Below are positions 24,141 to 32,015 of a stretch of 64,000 nucleotides of DNA, piece by piece. The DNA comes from JABGPL01 sp964387885 (GTDB taxonomy: Bacteria > Electryoneota > AABM5-125-24 > Hatepunaeales > Hatepunaeaceae): NCBI GenBank assembly GCA_964387885.1, contig CAYLYZ010000015.1:7514-71513 (forward strand), written 5' to 3'. Position 1 is the stretch's first letter. Every line of letters begins with the position of its first letter. The notes under the pieces are model-generated. The model saw nothing but the letters and a program-made list of their open reading frames with translations. It did no database searches and was not told the DNA's origin. The translations under genes and the position numbers were made by a program.

Positions 24141-25961
24141 TCAAGCTTCTGCGTGTTCCCGGGCAATGTCAAATATTGCATCTTCCGGGCAAACCTGGTC
24201 ACAAAGTGAACATCCCGTGCATGTATCTTTATCGATTGTAACAAGGTGCAGCCCTTTTTCTGTTGTTTGGTCCAAATGAGAAATCGACGGACAACCAATG
24301 TGAATACACACCTGGCAACCATTACATTTCTCAAGGTCAACTTCAAATGGTTTCGGTGGCAGCCTATCCGGATACAGAACGCAGGGCTGATTAGTTATCA
24401 GAACTGTGGGCTCATTAATATTTGAAGCCTCTTTCAGGATGTTAACAGTCTCTTCGAGATTGTAGCTGTCGACATCGTAAACATGGTTAACACCAAGGGC
24501 TTTGGACAGTTCAAACAGGTTGACCTGTTTCGCCACTTCACCCTGCAATGTGTAACCGGTTCCCGGATGCTGCTGACCTCCGGTCATGGCGGTTGCACGG
24601 TTGTCGAGTATAACGAGGATCATCGGTGCTTTATTGTAAACTGCATCCAGCAATCCGGTAATTCCCGAGTGGAGGAAAGTTGAATCACCTATTACGGCAA
24701 CAACCGGTTTTTTCGATCCGGAAACCTGCTGAACTCCATCAGCCATTCCGATAGAAGCTCCCATGCAGATGCAGGCGTGCATGGCGTTTAACGGTTTTAA
24801 TGCTCCAAGGGTGTAGCAACCAATGTCACCGAAGACATCAGCTTTTATCTTTTTCAATGCCTGAAAAACAGTACGATGTGGGCAACCAGGGCAAAGAACA
24901 GGAGGACGAGGCAATACATCAATGCCTACCGGATGAATCCGAGCGGTTTTGGTATCAAGAGCTCCAGCTTTCAGAAGACCGTCTTCGACTATATCGGGAT
25001 TAAGCTCTCCCTCAATCGGGAAAAATTCTTTACCTTCGCATTTGATTCCAGCTGCAAGCATTTGCTCTTCGTAGTAAGGTTCGAGTTCCTCGACAACCAG
25101 CACTCGGTCAACTGTCGATGCAAATTTGCGGATTGAATCTATCGGCATCGGGTTTGACATCCCAATCTTGAAAACAGGAGCTTCCGGAATAACTTCGCGA
25201 ACATAATTGTGAGAAATACCGCCTGTTACGATACCGACTTTTCCGCTGCCTGGTTCTACACGATTAAGCGGTGAGTTATTACTGAATTCCAGCAATGCAA
25301 TTATTCGTTTTTCAATTTCAGTGTGTCGTGGTCTCGCATATTGCGGAATCATTACAAATCGTTCGGGATTTCGCTTAAAACCTGTAACTTCAGGTACAGG
25401 CCAGGGTTTAAGATTCACAATTCCCTTTGCGTGTGAGATTCTGGTCGTCACACGAAACATCAGGGGGGTAGCAAATTTTTCAGAAATCTCAATCGCATCC
25501 ATCATGAAGTCATGTGCTTCGCCTGAATCAGATGGTTCGAGCATCGGAATCTTCGCAAATCTTGCAAGTACCCGGTTATCCTGTTCGTTCTGAGATGAAT
25601 GAAGCTCAGGATCATCAGCGGATATAAATACAAAACCACCAATTGTTCCTGTATAAGCAAACGTCATCAACGGGTCCATTGCGACATTCACACCGACATG
25701 TTTCATCGTTACGAGTGTTCTCGATCCTGAAAGGGCTGCGCCAATGCCTACTTCAAATGCGACCTTTTCATTTGGACTCCATTGTGCCTTTATCCCCGGG
25801 ATTCGAGCAAAAGTTTCAAGAATTTCTGTGGATGGTGTACCGGGATATCCACAGCCAAAGTATATTCCCGCTTCACGGGCACCGAGAGCAATTGCTTCGT
25901 TGCCGGAAAGCAGCATTTTTATGGGTTTTTCAATTACGGGTAGTTTTTTTGTTTTTGCCAT
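24141..25961 (-). CDS. iorA: Indolepyruvate:ferredoxin oxidoreductase, alpha subunit
   Basis: The 606-residue subunit has the pyrimidine domain first (LLSGNEAIALGAREAGIYFGCGYPGTPSTEI). The TPP-binding part follows in the second half (CPGCPHRTVFQALKK, GDIGCYTLGALKPL, MGASIGMADGV, VAVIGDSTFLHSGITGLLDAVYN with GDST and N for Mg-TPP). C-terminal tandem 4Fe-4S motifs close the protein (CNGCQVCIHIGCP and CTGCSLCDQVCPEDAI). All cofactors expected for IorA are encoded. It follows butyrate kinase by 14 bp, suggesting coupled energy conservation: oxo acid to acyl-CoA with ferredoxin reduction, and an acyl phosphate to ATP. Confidence 0.97.
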   Translation of the reverse strand: MAKTKKLPVIEKPIKMLLSGNEAIALGAREAGIYFGCGYPGTPSTEILETFARIPGIKAQWSPNEKVAFEVGIGAALSGSRTLVTMKHVGVNVAMDPLMTFAYTGTIGGFVFISADDPELHSSQNEQDNRVLARFAKIPMLEPSDSGEAHDFMMDAIEISEKFATPLMFRVTTRISHAKGIVNLKPWPVPEVTGFKRNPERFVMIPQYARPRHTEIEKRIIALLEFSNNSPLNRVEPGSGKVGIVTGGISHNYVREVIPEAPVFKIGMSNPMPIDSIRKFASTVDRVLVVEELEPYYEEQMLAAGIKCEGKEFFPIEGELNPDIVEDGLLKAGALDTKTARIHPVGIDVLPRPPVLCPGCPHRTVFQALKKIKADVFGDIGCYTLGALKPLNAMHACICMGASIGMADGVQQVSGSKKPVVAVIGDSTFLHSGITGLLDAVYNKAPMILVILDNRATAMTGGQQHPGTGYTLQGEVAKQVNLFELSKALGVNHVYDVDSYNLEETVNILKEASNINEPTVLITNQPCVLYPDRLPPKPFEVDLEKCNGCQVCIHIGCPSISHLDQTTEKGLHLVTIDKDTCTGCSLCDQVCPEDAIFDIAREHAEA

Positions 25962-25975
25962 TTTATCTAAGTTTG

Positions 25976-27046
25976 TTAAATATATTCGTGAGCGGATTCA
26001 ATCCGATCAATTATCCTGAATGCACCCTCTGCCAGTGCCTGCAGTTCACCCTCACCAGGGAAAACTACAAATGGCGCCAGAGATGCTACGTATGGTTTGA
26101 GTTTAGTCATGATTTCCTGCGAATGAGCCAGACCGCCGGTGACAACAACAGCATCAAGCCTGCCCTTGAGGACAGCACTCATCGCTCCTATTTCCTTGGC
26201 AATCTGATAGATCATTGCGTTTAATGCGTTTTCAGCTTCTTTATCACCATTATCAGCACGTTTAATAACTTCCCGTGCATCGGAAGTTCCACAATAAGCG
26301 TACAACCCGCTTTCCTGTGAGAGTTCTTTCATCATTTCCTGTTGAGTAACCTCACCACTGAAGCAGCGTTCAACAAGAGGACCTATCGGCAGCGCTCCGG
26401 CTCGAGCAGGTGAAAACGGTCCCATGCCGACCATTGCATCGTTGACGTCAATAATGCGGCATCCATTTACCGCAGCTATTGATATCCCGCCACCAAGATG
26501 TGCGACTACAAATCGCGACTCGGTTAATTCGACATTAAGTTTCGCTGTGGCACGCCTGACTACAGCCTTAATATTCAAGGCATGTGCGCGGCTCTTACGG
26601 ACAATCCAGGGGACGCCCGAAACTCTGGCGATGTCCTCAAATTCATCAACGGTCACCGGATCAACAATATATGCCCCAACACCAAAACGTTTGGCATAGT
26701 ACTCTGCAAGAACGGCACCGAGGTTACTGGCATGGGTGCCGGTCTGCCCCGATTTCAGGTCATCGAGCATCTGTTGATTTACATTGTATGTCCCGCCTTT
26801 AAGAGGTTTCAGTAAACCTCCTCGTCCGGAAACACCAACGACTTTATATTCGTCGATATCCTTTTCCAAATCCTCATCAATGAGAGACCGCCTATAATCG
26901 AGCTGCTCGATTATTTCAGGCACTAATTGATCCGGATCATGCCTGACAACGCTCTCGCGAACGCATCCCTTGCGAGAATACAATGCGTATTTGGTTGATG
27001 TTGAACCGGGATTTATGACGATAACGACTTCATTATCGGAATGCAT
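25976..27046 (-). CDS. buk: Butyrate kinase
   Basis: The start at 27046 gives 356 residues, the family's typical length. The frame extends 18 codons further but those lie in and next to a palindromic repeat. The acetokinase-family motifs are present: VIVINPGSTSTKYALY at the N-terminus, VVAHLGGGISIAAVNGCRIIDVNDAM near 190-215, and VVTGGLAHSQEIM near 300. The enzyme makes ATP from butyryl or branched-chain acyl phosphate. No phosphotransacylase gene is in the window. Being first in a cluster with iorAB suggests it acts on acyl phosphates from amino-acid fermentation. Confidence 0.95.
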   Translation of the reverse strand: MHSDNEVVIVINPGSTSTKYALYSRKGCVRESVVRHDPDQLVPEIIEQLDYRRSLIDEDLEKDIDEYKVVGVSGRGGLLKPLKGGTYNVNQQMLDDLKSGQTGTHASNLGAVLAEYYAKRFGVGAYIVDPVTVDEFEDIARVSGVPWIVRKSRAHALNIKAVVRRATAKLNVELTESRFVVAHLGGGISIAAVNGCRIIDVNDAMVGMGPFSPARAGALPIGPLVERCFSGEVTQQEMMKELSQESGLYAYCGTSDAREVIKRADNGDKEAENALNAMIYQIAKEIGAMSAVLKGRLDAVVVTGGLAHSQEIMTKLKPYVASLAPFVVFPGEGELQALAEGAFRIIDRIESAHEYI

Positions 27047-27084
27047 GTTTATGTGTCCAGCTTTGTTTTTGGGTAAAGACCTTC

Positions 27085-27157
27085 GGAGTGCGCAAGCCAT
27101 GCTTGCGCTTTTTTCACATGTACCTTTGCTAAAGCGGTAGCAAGGCTACCGCACTCC
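27085..27157. repeat. Two-hairpin palindromic element upstream of buk
   Basis: Ends GGAGTGCG and CGCACTCC are inverted. Inside are two hairpins, GCGCAAGC-CAT-GCTTGCGC followed by six T, and GCGGTAGC-AAGG-CTACCGC. A degraded relative (GGGTAGCAAAGCATGGCTAC) lies near 27949. It sits immediately upstream of the butyrate kinase start. Confidence 0.75.
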
Positions 27158-27189
27158 AAATTTTGCGATAACCTTCTAATATAGTGTAA

Positions 27190-27864
27190 TTATCCCTGAT
27201 TTTCAATCAAATGTGCGCGTCGTTGACTGCGGAGAAAAATTACAATCCCGAGTATCATGCCGGCTAACCAGAGAACCCAGGGAAAGTTTGGGAGAGAGGT
27301 TTTATTGATGGCTGCAGGGGCTCCCACGAGGAATGAGGATATGATGATTAAACCCGAAATGATCTCTAAGGTCCATTCAATCCTGGTTGGTTTGAGGATC
27401 CACCCCTTATCAAGATCATCCCAGATATTAACCGCTGCCCATATAAGAGCAATCGAAACCGCAACCGGCGCCCAGACAGGACCTACCCACGGTGCTGGGA
27501 TGAGGAAGAGTATATCGGTAGTTGCTAAAGAGGGAGGCCAACCCTCAAAGAGATACAGAAACAGATAATAGGTAATATCCCAGACACCAAAACAGAAACA
27601 ATATGCAGCGAACCGGTCAATAAACAACCTTCCGACCATCGCAGAGACAGCGAGGATCATTATCAGGCTCATTGCTTCCCGTCCGATCTCGATAATCCCG
27701 ATTCGCATCGGGACATCCTTCAGGGGAAACGCAAAGCCTTCCGGGTAGTACAGCTCGCGGAGATACTCGACGAGCGTTGCCTCGAAATATCCCATTGTGA
27801 TCGCAAATATACCGAGCCAGATTAGTTTGTATTTTAGAATTAATCTCTTTTTTTCTTCCATCAT
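27190..27864 (-). CDS. Integral membrane protein of unknown function
   Basis: The 224-residue protein has about six hydrophobic segments (KLIWLGIFAITMGYFEATLVEYL, AMSLIMILAVSAMVGRLF, AAYCFCFGVWDITYYLFLYLF, VGPVWAPVAVSIALIWAAVNI, IISGLIIISSFLVGAPA, WVLWLAGMILGIVIFL). It carries conserved-looking charged residues in the first helix (YFEATLVEYLRELYYPEGF). I do not recognise the family. A second Met immediately follows the first and either could start the protein. It is upstream of, and on the same strand as, the buk cluster, separated by the palindromic element. Confidence 0.6.
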   Translation of the reverse strand: MMEEKKRLILKYKLIWLGIFAITMGYFEATLVEYLRELYYPEGFAFPLKDVPMRIGIIEIGREAMSLIMILAVSAMVGRLFIDRFAAYCFCFGVWDITYYLFLYLFEGWPPSLATTDILFLIPAPWVGPVWAPVAVSIALIWAAVNIWDDLDKGWILKPTRIEWTLEIISGLIIISSFLVGAPAAINKTSLPNFPWVLWLAGMILGIVIFLRSQRRAHLIENQG

Positions 27865-28259
27865 TCTCTCCTGAAATTCTGTATGACAATATTATATTGA
27901 TTTTCATCGTTTTATGCAAATATGCGGATTACCAAATACCCTGGGTAGCAAAGCATGGCTACGCTATTACAGAGGATTTATGGAAAGACGTGGAAGGGTA
28001 TGGATAACAATCGGATATTTCTAACACTTTTTCATATTAACTAACTCGCACTTTAATCCGAATAAGTCTCAATCAAATGGTTATGTAATTTTATAGTTTG
28101 GGTGTTAAGTGAAAACTCTCGTAATTAAGGTGACAGCATACTTATCTCTTGACAAAACCCATGAAATTACGTAACTTCAAAATGTATAGTCTACTACAAA
28201 TGGTTGTGAAAAATCACCCTGATCAATTAATCAAGCAAGGCAATCGGGAGGATAGTTAG
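27865..28259. other. Divergent intergenic region with repeat remnants
   Basis: About 395 bp hold a degraded GTAGC-type palindrome near 27949 and the first, inverted copy of the 29-bp palindrome (28122-28145). GGGAGGA at about 28246 is the ribosome site for the following TTG start. No gene seen. Confidence 0.5.
28122..28145 (-). repeat. 29-bp palindrome family, copy 1 (inverted)
   Basis: TAATTAAGGTGACAGCATAC followed by TTAT, the reverse orientation of the family consensus (starts ATAATTAAGTATAC, ends GTCACCTTAATTAT). Confidence 0.85.
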
Positions 28260-29145
28260 TTGTTAATTGGAAATCTGAAAAATGAAATAATTAAGTATAC
28301 TGTCACCTTAATTATCGCTAGTATTTTTAATCAGGTGTTAGCTGCACCTATCCCAAATGGCGAGATTGATAAATATGTCAACCGGAGACCGGTGAAAGAG
28401 TACTTTGTTGTTGATATGTATTTAGAAACCGATGTCCTCACTTATGACAAATCTCTTTCCAGAGCCTTCTTTGATGTCAATTTGTATGACGAAGAAGATA
28501 GTAACAGTCTTTACCGTGCATTTAAAATTTGGCAGAGGCATTTTAAAAGATGAACCCTATGAGCATCAGAATGTGTTAGTCGAGCCGAGATCATTGAATG
28601 AAATACCATTTGAGTTTCACGAGATATCTCTGATTGATATAATGGTGAAATATAAAATTGATGTGATTAATTTCGAAGCAGAAAAGAGTTATTATTTCCC
28701 ACCAGGGGATCGTATTAAGATAAGTATTAATCCTCCAAAAGGGACGGAGGATGAAATTGTAGAAGATTTAGAAAAACTTCCCTATTTAATCCGTTATGAG
28801 ATAAAACCTTCTGAAGGTGAGCTTTTCTTTGGCACGTCCTTTCCAATAAAACCTTGTCTTATTGGGCGACCCAATGCGATCAAGGATTATATTGATAAAA
28901 ACAATCTATTTCCCAAAATAGCAAGGGATGCTAATATCTCCGGGGTAGTCCTAATAGAATGTATAATTGATGAAAATGGAATCCCCCGGGATATCAAGAT
29001 ATATGCGGAGATACCATATGGATTGGGATTTGGTGAAGCTGCTGTTGAGGTAATGAAAGCAATGCGATATTCTCCTCATGTTAAGAAGGGTAAACCGGAA
29101 AAAACAATCTTGCAGCAAAGAATTAATTTCACGCTTGATAATTAA
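28260..29145 (+). pseudogene. Secreted TonB C-terminal-domain protein, frameshifted
   Basis: A TTG start with GGGAGGA upstream opens a frame encoding a signal peptide (NEIIKYTVTLIIASIFNQVLAAP) and about 60 more residues. It runs out at 28553. The rest continues in the +1 frame from about 28520 (GRGILKDEPYEHQ) to 29145. That part holds a TonB C-terminal domain (NLFPKIARDANISGVVLIEC, IIDENGIPRDIKIY, AAVEVMKAMRYSPHVKKGKP). One extra T in AAAATTTGG near 28529-28536 would explain the break, so it is either a recent mutation or an assembly error. The signal-peptide core and the stop codon (GATAATTAA) both come from copies of the 29-bp palindrome. No transmembrane TonB anchor box or ExbBD genes are nearby. 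Confidence 0.7.
28286..28315 (+). repeat. 29-bp palindrome family, copy 2
   Basis: Forward copy lying inside the signal-peptide codons of the TonB-domain gene; it encodes IIKYTVTLII in that frame. Confidence 0.9.
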
Positions 29146-29164
29146 GGTGACAGCATACTTAATT
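29138..29164 (-). repeat. 29-bp palindrome family, copy 3 (inverted)
   Basis: ATAATTAAGGTGACAGCATA followed by CTTAATT. It supplies the last codons and TAA stop (29143-29145) of the TonB-domain gene and lies 36 bp before the second RAYT gene. Confidence 0.9.
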
Positions 29165-29199
29165 CTTACGTAATAATTTGATAAATCAGAGTATACAAA

Positions 29200-29868
29200 A
29201 TGACACGTTTGGCAAGAATAGTCGTCCCCGGCATCCCGCATCACATAACTCAGCGGGGCAACCGACGCATGAAGGTCTTCTTTTCCGACGACGATTACCG
29301 GTTCTACATCGAATTGATGAAGCAGGGCTGCGAAAAACATCATGTCGAAATCGTTACCTACTGTCTCATGCCCAACCACGTCCATCTGATTGCGATACCT
29401 GCAGAAGAGTGCAGCCTGCGACTGGCAATCGGTGAAGCACATCGGCGTTACACACTTCACATTAACTCCCGTGAGGAATGGCAGGGACATCTCTGGCAGG
29501 GGCGTTTCGCATCTTTCCCATTGGATGAAGCACATTTTCTCGCTGCATGCAGGTACGCGGAGTTGAATCCCGTCCGCGCTGGGATAGTAAGACAGCCGGA
29601 AGACTGGTGCTGGAGCAGCGCAAAAGCTCATCTGGAAGGCAAAGACGATTCACTGATATCGGTAAAACCGCTGCTGCGTATTGTTGAGGATTGGCGATCG
29701 TTTCTATATGAGCAAATTGTTGAAGATGAACTCGAACTTCTCAGGAAACACTCTCGCACCGGTCGTCCGCTTGGAGGTAAGAGTTTCATTGAAAGGCTTG
29801 AAAGGAGTTTGAAAAGAAGACTTAAGAAAAAGAAGCCGGGGCCAAAGAGGAGGGAAAGTGATAATTAA
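29200..29868 (+). CDS. REP-associated tyrosine transposase (RAYT), second type
   Basis: The 222-residue Y1/HUH transposase begins MTRLARIVVPGIPHHITQRGNRRM, the usual N-terminus of this group. It has the HUH motif in YCLMPNHVHLIAIP near residue 65 and the candidate catalytic Tyr in IGEAHRRYTLHIN near 95. GHLWQGRFASFPLD and CRYAELNPVRAGIV are conserved in the family, and the tail is basic (LKRRLKKKKPGPKRR) and suited to nucleic-acid binding. It differs strongly from the RAYT at 8196. It is flanked in inverted orientation by copies 3 and 4 of the 29-bp palindrome, which are its likely substrate ends. Its stop TAA lies in copy 4. Confidence 0.9.
   Translation: MTRLARIVVPGIPHHITQRGNRRMKVFFSDDDYRFYIELMKQGCEKHHVEIVTYCLMPNHVHLIAIPAEECSLRLAIGEAHRRYTLHINSREEWQGHLWQGRFASFPLDEAHFLAACRYAELNPVRAGIVRQPEDWCWSSAKAHLEGKDDSLISVKPLLRIVEDWRSFLYEQIVEDELELLRKHSRTGRPLGGKSFIERLERSLKRRLKKKKPGPKRRESDN
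29847..29854 (+). promoter_or_regulatory. Strong ribosome binding site inside the RAYT 3' end
   Basis: GAGGAGGG lies five to six bases before the GTG at 29858 and selects that start for the next secreted-protein gene, which overlaps the RAYT stop by 11 bases. Confidence 0.7.
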
Positions 29869-30427
29869 GTATACTGTCACCTTAATTATTTTTGTCTTAT
29901 TTACCAATTCATTTTCAATGGGGAAAGTTGATATCAGGATTGTCTGTAAACCTACTTATCCGTTAGGCGTAAGGCCGATTATTACAATAAGGATAGAAAA
30001 TAATTCGGATCAGATAATTGAAGGATATCATGGCTATGAGAGCGATGATATTCGTTTTGGAGCCATTGCAGAGAATGATACACTATGGCTCTATCATGGA
30101 TTGGAGACAAACAAAAGAGGTCGTGGACAAAGGATCTTGCAACCAAATAAAGTTTTTGAGAGTGATGTAAATATAGAGATATTCCATATAAGTAGAAGAT
30201 TTCTGGAGGAATTTCATGATCATTCTATTGACAATGAAAAACTTGAGCATCTGAACTGGGTGAGTTTATCCAAAGGTTCCTATTTCGTTTCGGCAAATGT
30301 AGGGTATAGAGCTAGAGGGATCAAGGAGACATTTTATGAAACTGTGGGAGCAAATTTTAATATAGAATTGCCGGAGGGAGAGGACAGAGTTGCTCTTGAT
30401 ATTTACTCAGAGATTTTTGAAAAGTAA
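29858..30427 (+). CDS. Small secreted protein of unknown function, probably the 5' part of a broken gene
   Basis: The 189-residue product has a convincing signal peptide, MIIKYTVTLIIFVLFTNSFS, whose first 11 codons are copy 4 of the 29-bp palindrome. The mature part is beta-rich (VDIRIVCKPTYPLGVRPIITI, NSDQIIEGYHGYESDDIRFG, SKGSYFVSANVGYRA) and resembles an intracellular-protease-inhibitor-like or Ig-like domain, though no family is certain. It ends ALDIYSEIFEK, which looks like the start of a TPR-type helix that continues, broken, downstream (next entry). It may therefore be a truncated gene rather than a complete small protein. Confidence 0.6.
   Translation: MIIKYTVTLIIFVLFTNSFSMGKVDIRIVCKPTYPLGVRPIITIRIENNSDQIIEGYHGYESDDIRFGAIAENDTLWLYHGLETNKRGRGQRILQPNKVFESDVNIEIFHISRRFLEEFHDHSIDNEKLEHLNWVSLSKGSYFVSANVGYRARGIKETFYETVGANFNIELPEGEDRVALDIYSEIFEK
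29861..29889 (+). repeat. 29-bp palindrome family, copy 4
   Basis: Complete forward copy. It carries the RAYT stop codon and, in another frame, the signal-peptide codons of the following gene. Confidence 0.92.
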
Positions 30428-30911
30428 TCTGATATACTCGTCAAGAGAGATCGGATGGAATTAATTATACAAATATATCCAGATTCTCTCTATACAAAGT
30501 ATGCAATATTAAGATTATTCTCGTATATGCGCTATTTTAAAGAGGATTCGCGACTATGGCAGGTGGTATATTGAAATGAATGCAATCTCAAGATTGTTTG
30601 CGTATATGTGCTGTTTGGATGAAGATTTCGGTAGGTATGTTCAAAACCAGGGCATGTGGTTTCTTGAAATGCCTGAATTTGATTCATATGATATGATTGA
30701 TTTTCTAAGTTATATAAGATTGTACTACAGGTATAACTCGGATTTTGAAGGATAGCTCACAGAGAGTAGGGAAATCCTGAATATGATAGGAAATACAAAA
30801 TATGAGAGGCTCGCAAACCACTATTTAAGACCAGATTTTACAGGAATTGATAAATATCTTGATAGGAGAAGCAATTTGAAAGTTGGTGAATATGAAAAAA
30901 CCGGGAAATAA
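30428..30911 (+). pseudogene. Decayed 3' part of the secreted-protein gene
   Basis: Coding-like sequence continues after the stop at 30427 but in broken frames. From 30455 it reads MELIIQIYPDSLYTKYAILR, LFSYMRYFKEDSRLWQ, then TGA at 30572. It then shifts frame to WYIEMNAISRLFAYMCCLDE, DFGRYVQNQGMWFLEMPEFD, YNSDFEG with a TAG, and on to REILNMIGNTKYERLANHYL ending TAA at 30909. The YPDSLYTKYA stretch is typical of periplasmic TPR repeats. At least one frameshift and two in-frame stops separate the pieces. Confidence 0.65.
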
Positions 30912-30913
30912 AT

Positions 30914-30997
30914 ATGAACTCCGTAAACAGATCTACAATAATTAAGTATACTGTCACCTTAATTAACACTCTGGAACTTAGTTTGTGCATTGAATAC
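30914..30997 (+). pseudogene. Orphan signal-peptide remnant encoded by palindrome copy 5
   Basis: A 27-codon frame, MNSVNRSTIIKYTVTLINTL then ELSLCIEYRA and TGA, again reads the palindrome in the IIKYTVTLI frame. It looks like the leftover 5' end of a third secreted-protein gene. It is too short to be called functional. Confidence 0.4.
30938..30965 (+). repeat. 29-bp palindrome family, copy 5
   Basis: Forward copy, direct repeat of copy 4, together bracketing the secreted-protein gene and its decayed 3' part. Confidence 0.9.
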
Positions 30998-31090
30998 CGG
31001 GCATGAGTCGGTACTGCAGAAGGTAGTGTTGATTCAATAGAATTCAGGAAAACTGAAATCATTTCCTGCCAGGTTTGAAGATGACACCCA

Positions 31091-31954
31091 TCATATCCCC
31101 GCCCGTTCACGTGCAAAATCTTCAATTGTACTTGTCATTTTTCCAAATAACTCGTTCCCTGAAGCAGGATCCCCCCTTTCGCCGGTATTTTCCAGGAAAC
31201 GGAACATTTCCGCACCGAACCACATATCCCAGCGCCGTAAAGTTTTACCCAAAAAGGAAACCAAACCGATTGGTGAAGAAACGATCGGTCGAAGGGGATG
31301 ACACAAGTTGCGATAAATTTCAACTGCATCCTTCATCGATACCAATTCCGGACCAAATGGATGGAACGTCTGCATTTCAGCTTTTGGTTCATTTAGAGAT
31401 TTCGATACCCATCTCCCAAAATCCCTGCCAGTTAACCAGTGCGCTCCAACTTCACCTTTACCAAACAACCCAATCACTCCGAACCTTGCAAGTTTACCCA
31501 GTATTTCAGCAAACCAGGTAGGACGCCAGATTGTGAATGGGATGTTTCCTGCTCGAATTGCTTCTTCTGCAAGCCATTTTGCCCTTGCAGGAGGGAAAGT
31601 TTCTTCCCCATTTATACTGTCACCGGAAAGGTAACTTATTCTCTTCAGGTTAGTGTTGTCAAGGTGAGCCATCAGGTTTGTTATGCCCTGATACTCCGTT
31701 CTGAAGCAATCCTTAAATCGTGGGCCACTTGGCAGGTTAATATGGATGGCATCCTGATCAGCGAGAGCAACTGGGATACTGTGGGGTATTGTAAAGTCAA
31801 TGTGTACAGATGGAAAGCGGTTTCCGAACATATCTGTGACATGGTTTGAAGAACGTGAACCAACTGTCACATTAAAACCATCAGCCGAAAGTTGTTCGAC
31901 TACAGGACGACCAATCAATCCGGTACCACCGACAACCAATATATTCTTAATCAT
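31091..31954 (-). CDS. NAD(P)-binding atypical SDR / NmrA-like epimerase family protein
   Basis: The 287-residue protein begins ILVVGGTGLIGRPVVEQLSADGFNVTVGSR, a dinucleotide-binding Rossmann motif GxxGxxG. It continues DQDAIHINLPSG and LKRISYLSGDS, with ARAKWLAEEAIRAGNIPFTIWRPTWF placing a K where extended SDRs have YxxxK. The Tyr is absent, as in NmrA/TMR-like atypical SDRs, so it may be a sensor or act on quinones or small carbonyls. It stands between the decayed repeat region and a secreted protein with no obvious operon partner. Confidence 0.8.
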   Translation of the reverse strand: MIKNILVVGGTGLIGRPVVEQLSADGFNVTVGSRSSNHVTDMFGNRFPSVHIDFTIPHSIPVALADQDAIHINLPSGPRFKDCFRTEYQGITNLMAHLDNTNLKRISYLSGDSINGEETFPPARAKWLAEEAIRAGNIPFTIWRPTWFAEILGKLARFGVIGLFGKGEVGAHWLTGRDFGRWVSKSLNEPKAEMQTFHPFGPELVSMKDAVEIYRNLCHPLRPIVSSPIGLVSFLGKTLRRWDMWFGAEMFRFLENTGERGDPASGNELFGKMTSTIEDFARERAGI

Positions 31955-32015
31955 TATTTGATCTGAGTGTCGTCAACCGGACAATCCCGAACGGATGATC
32001 CGCACAACTCCGAGA

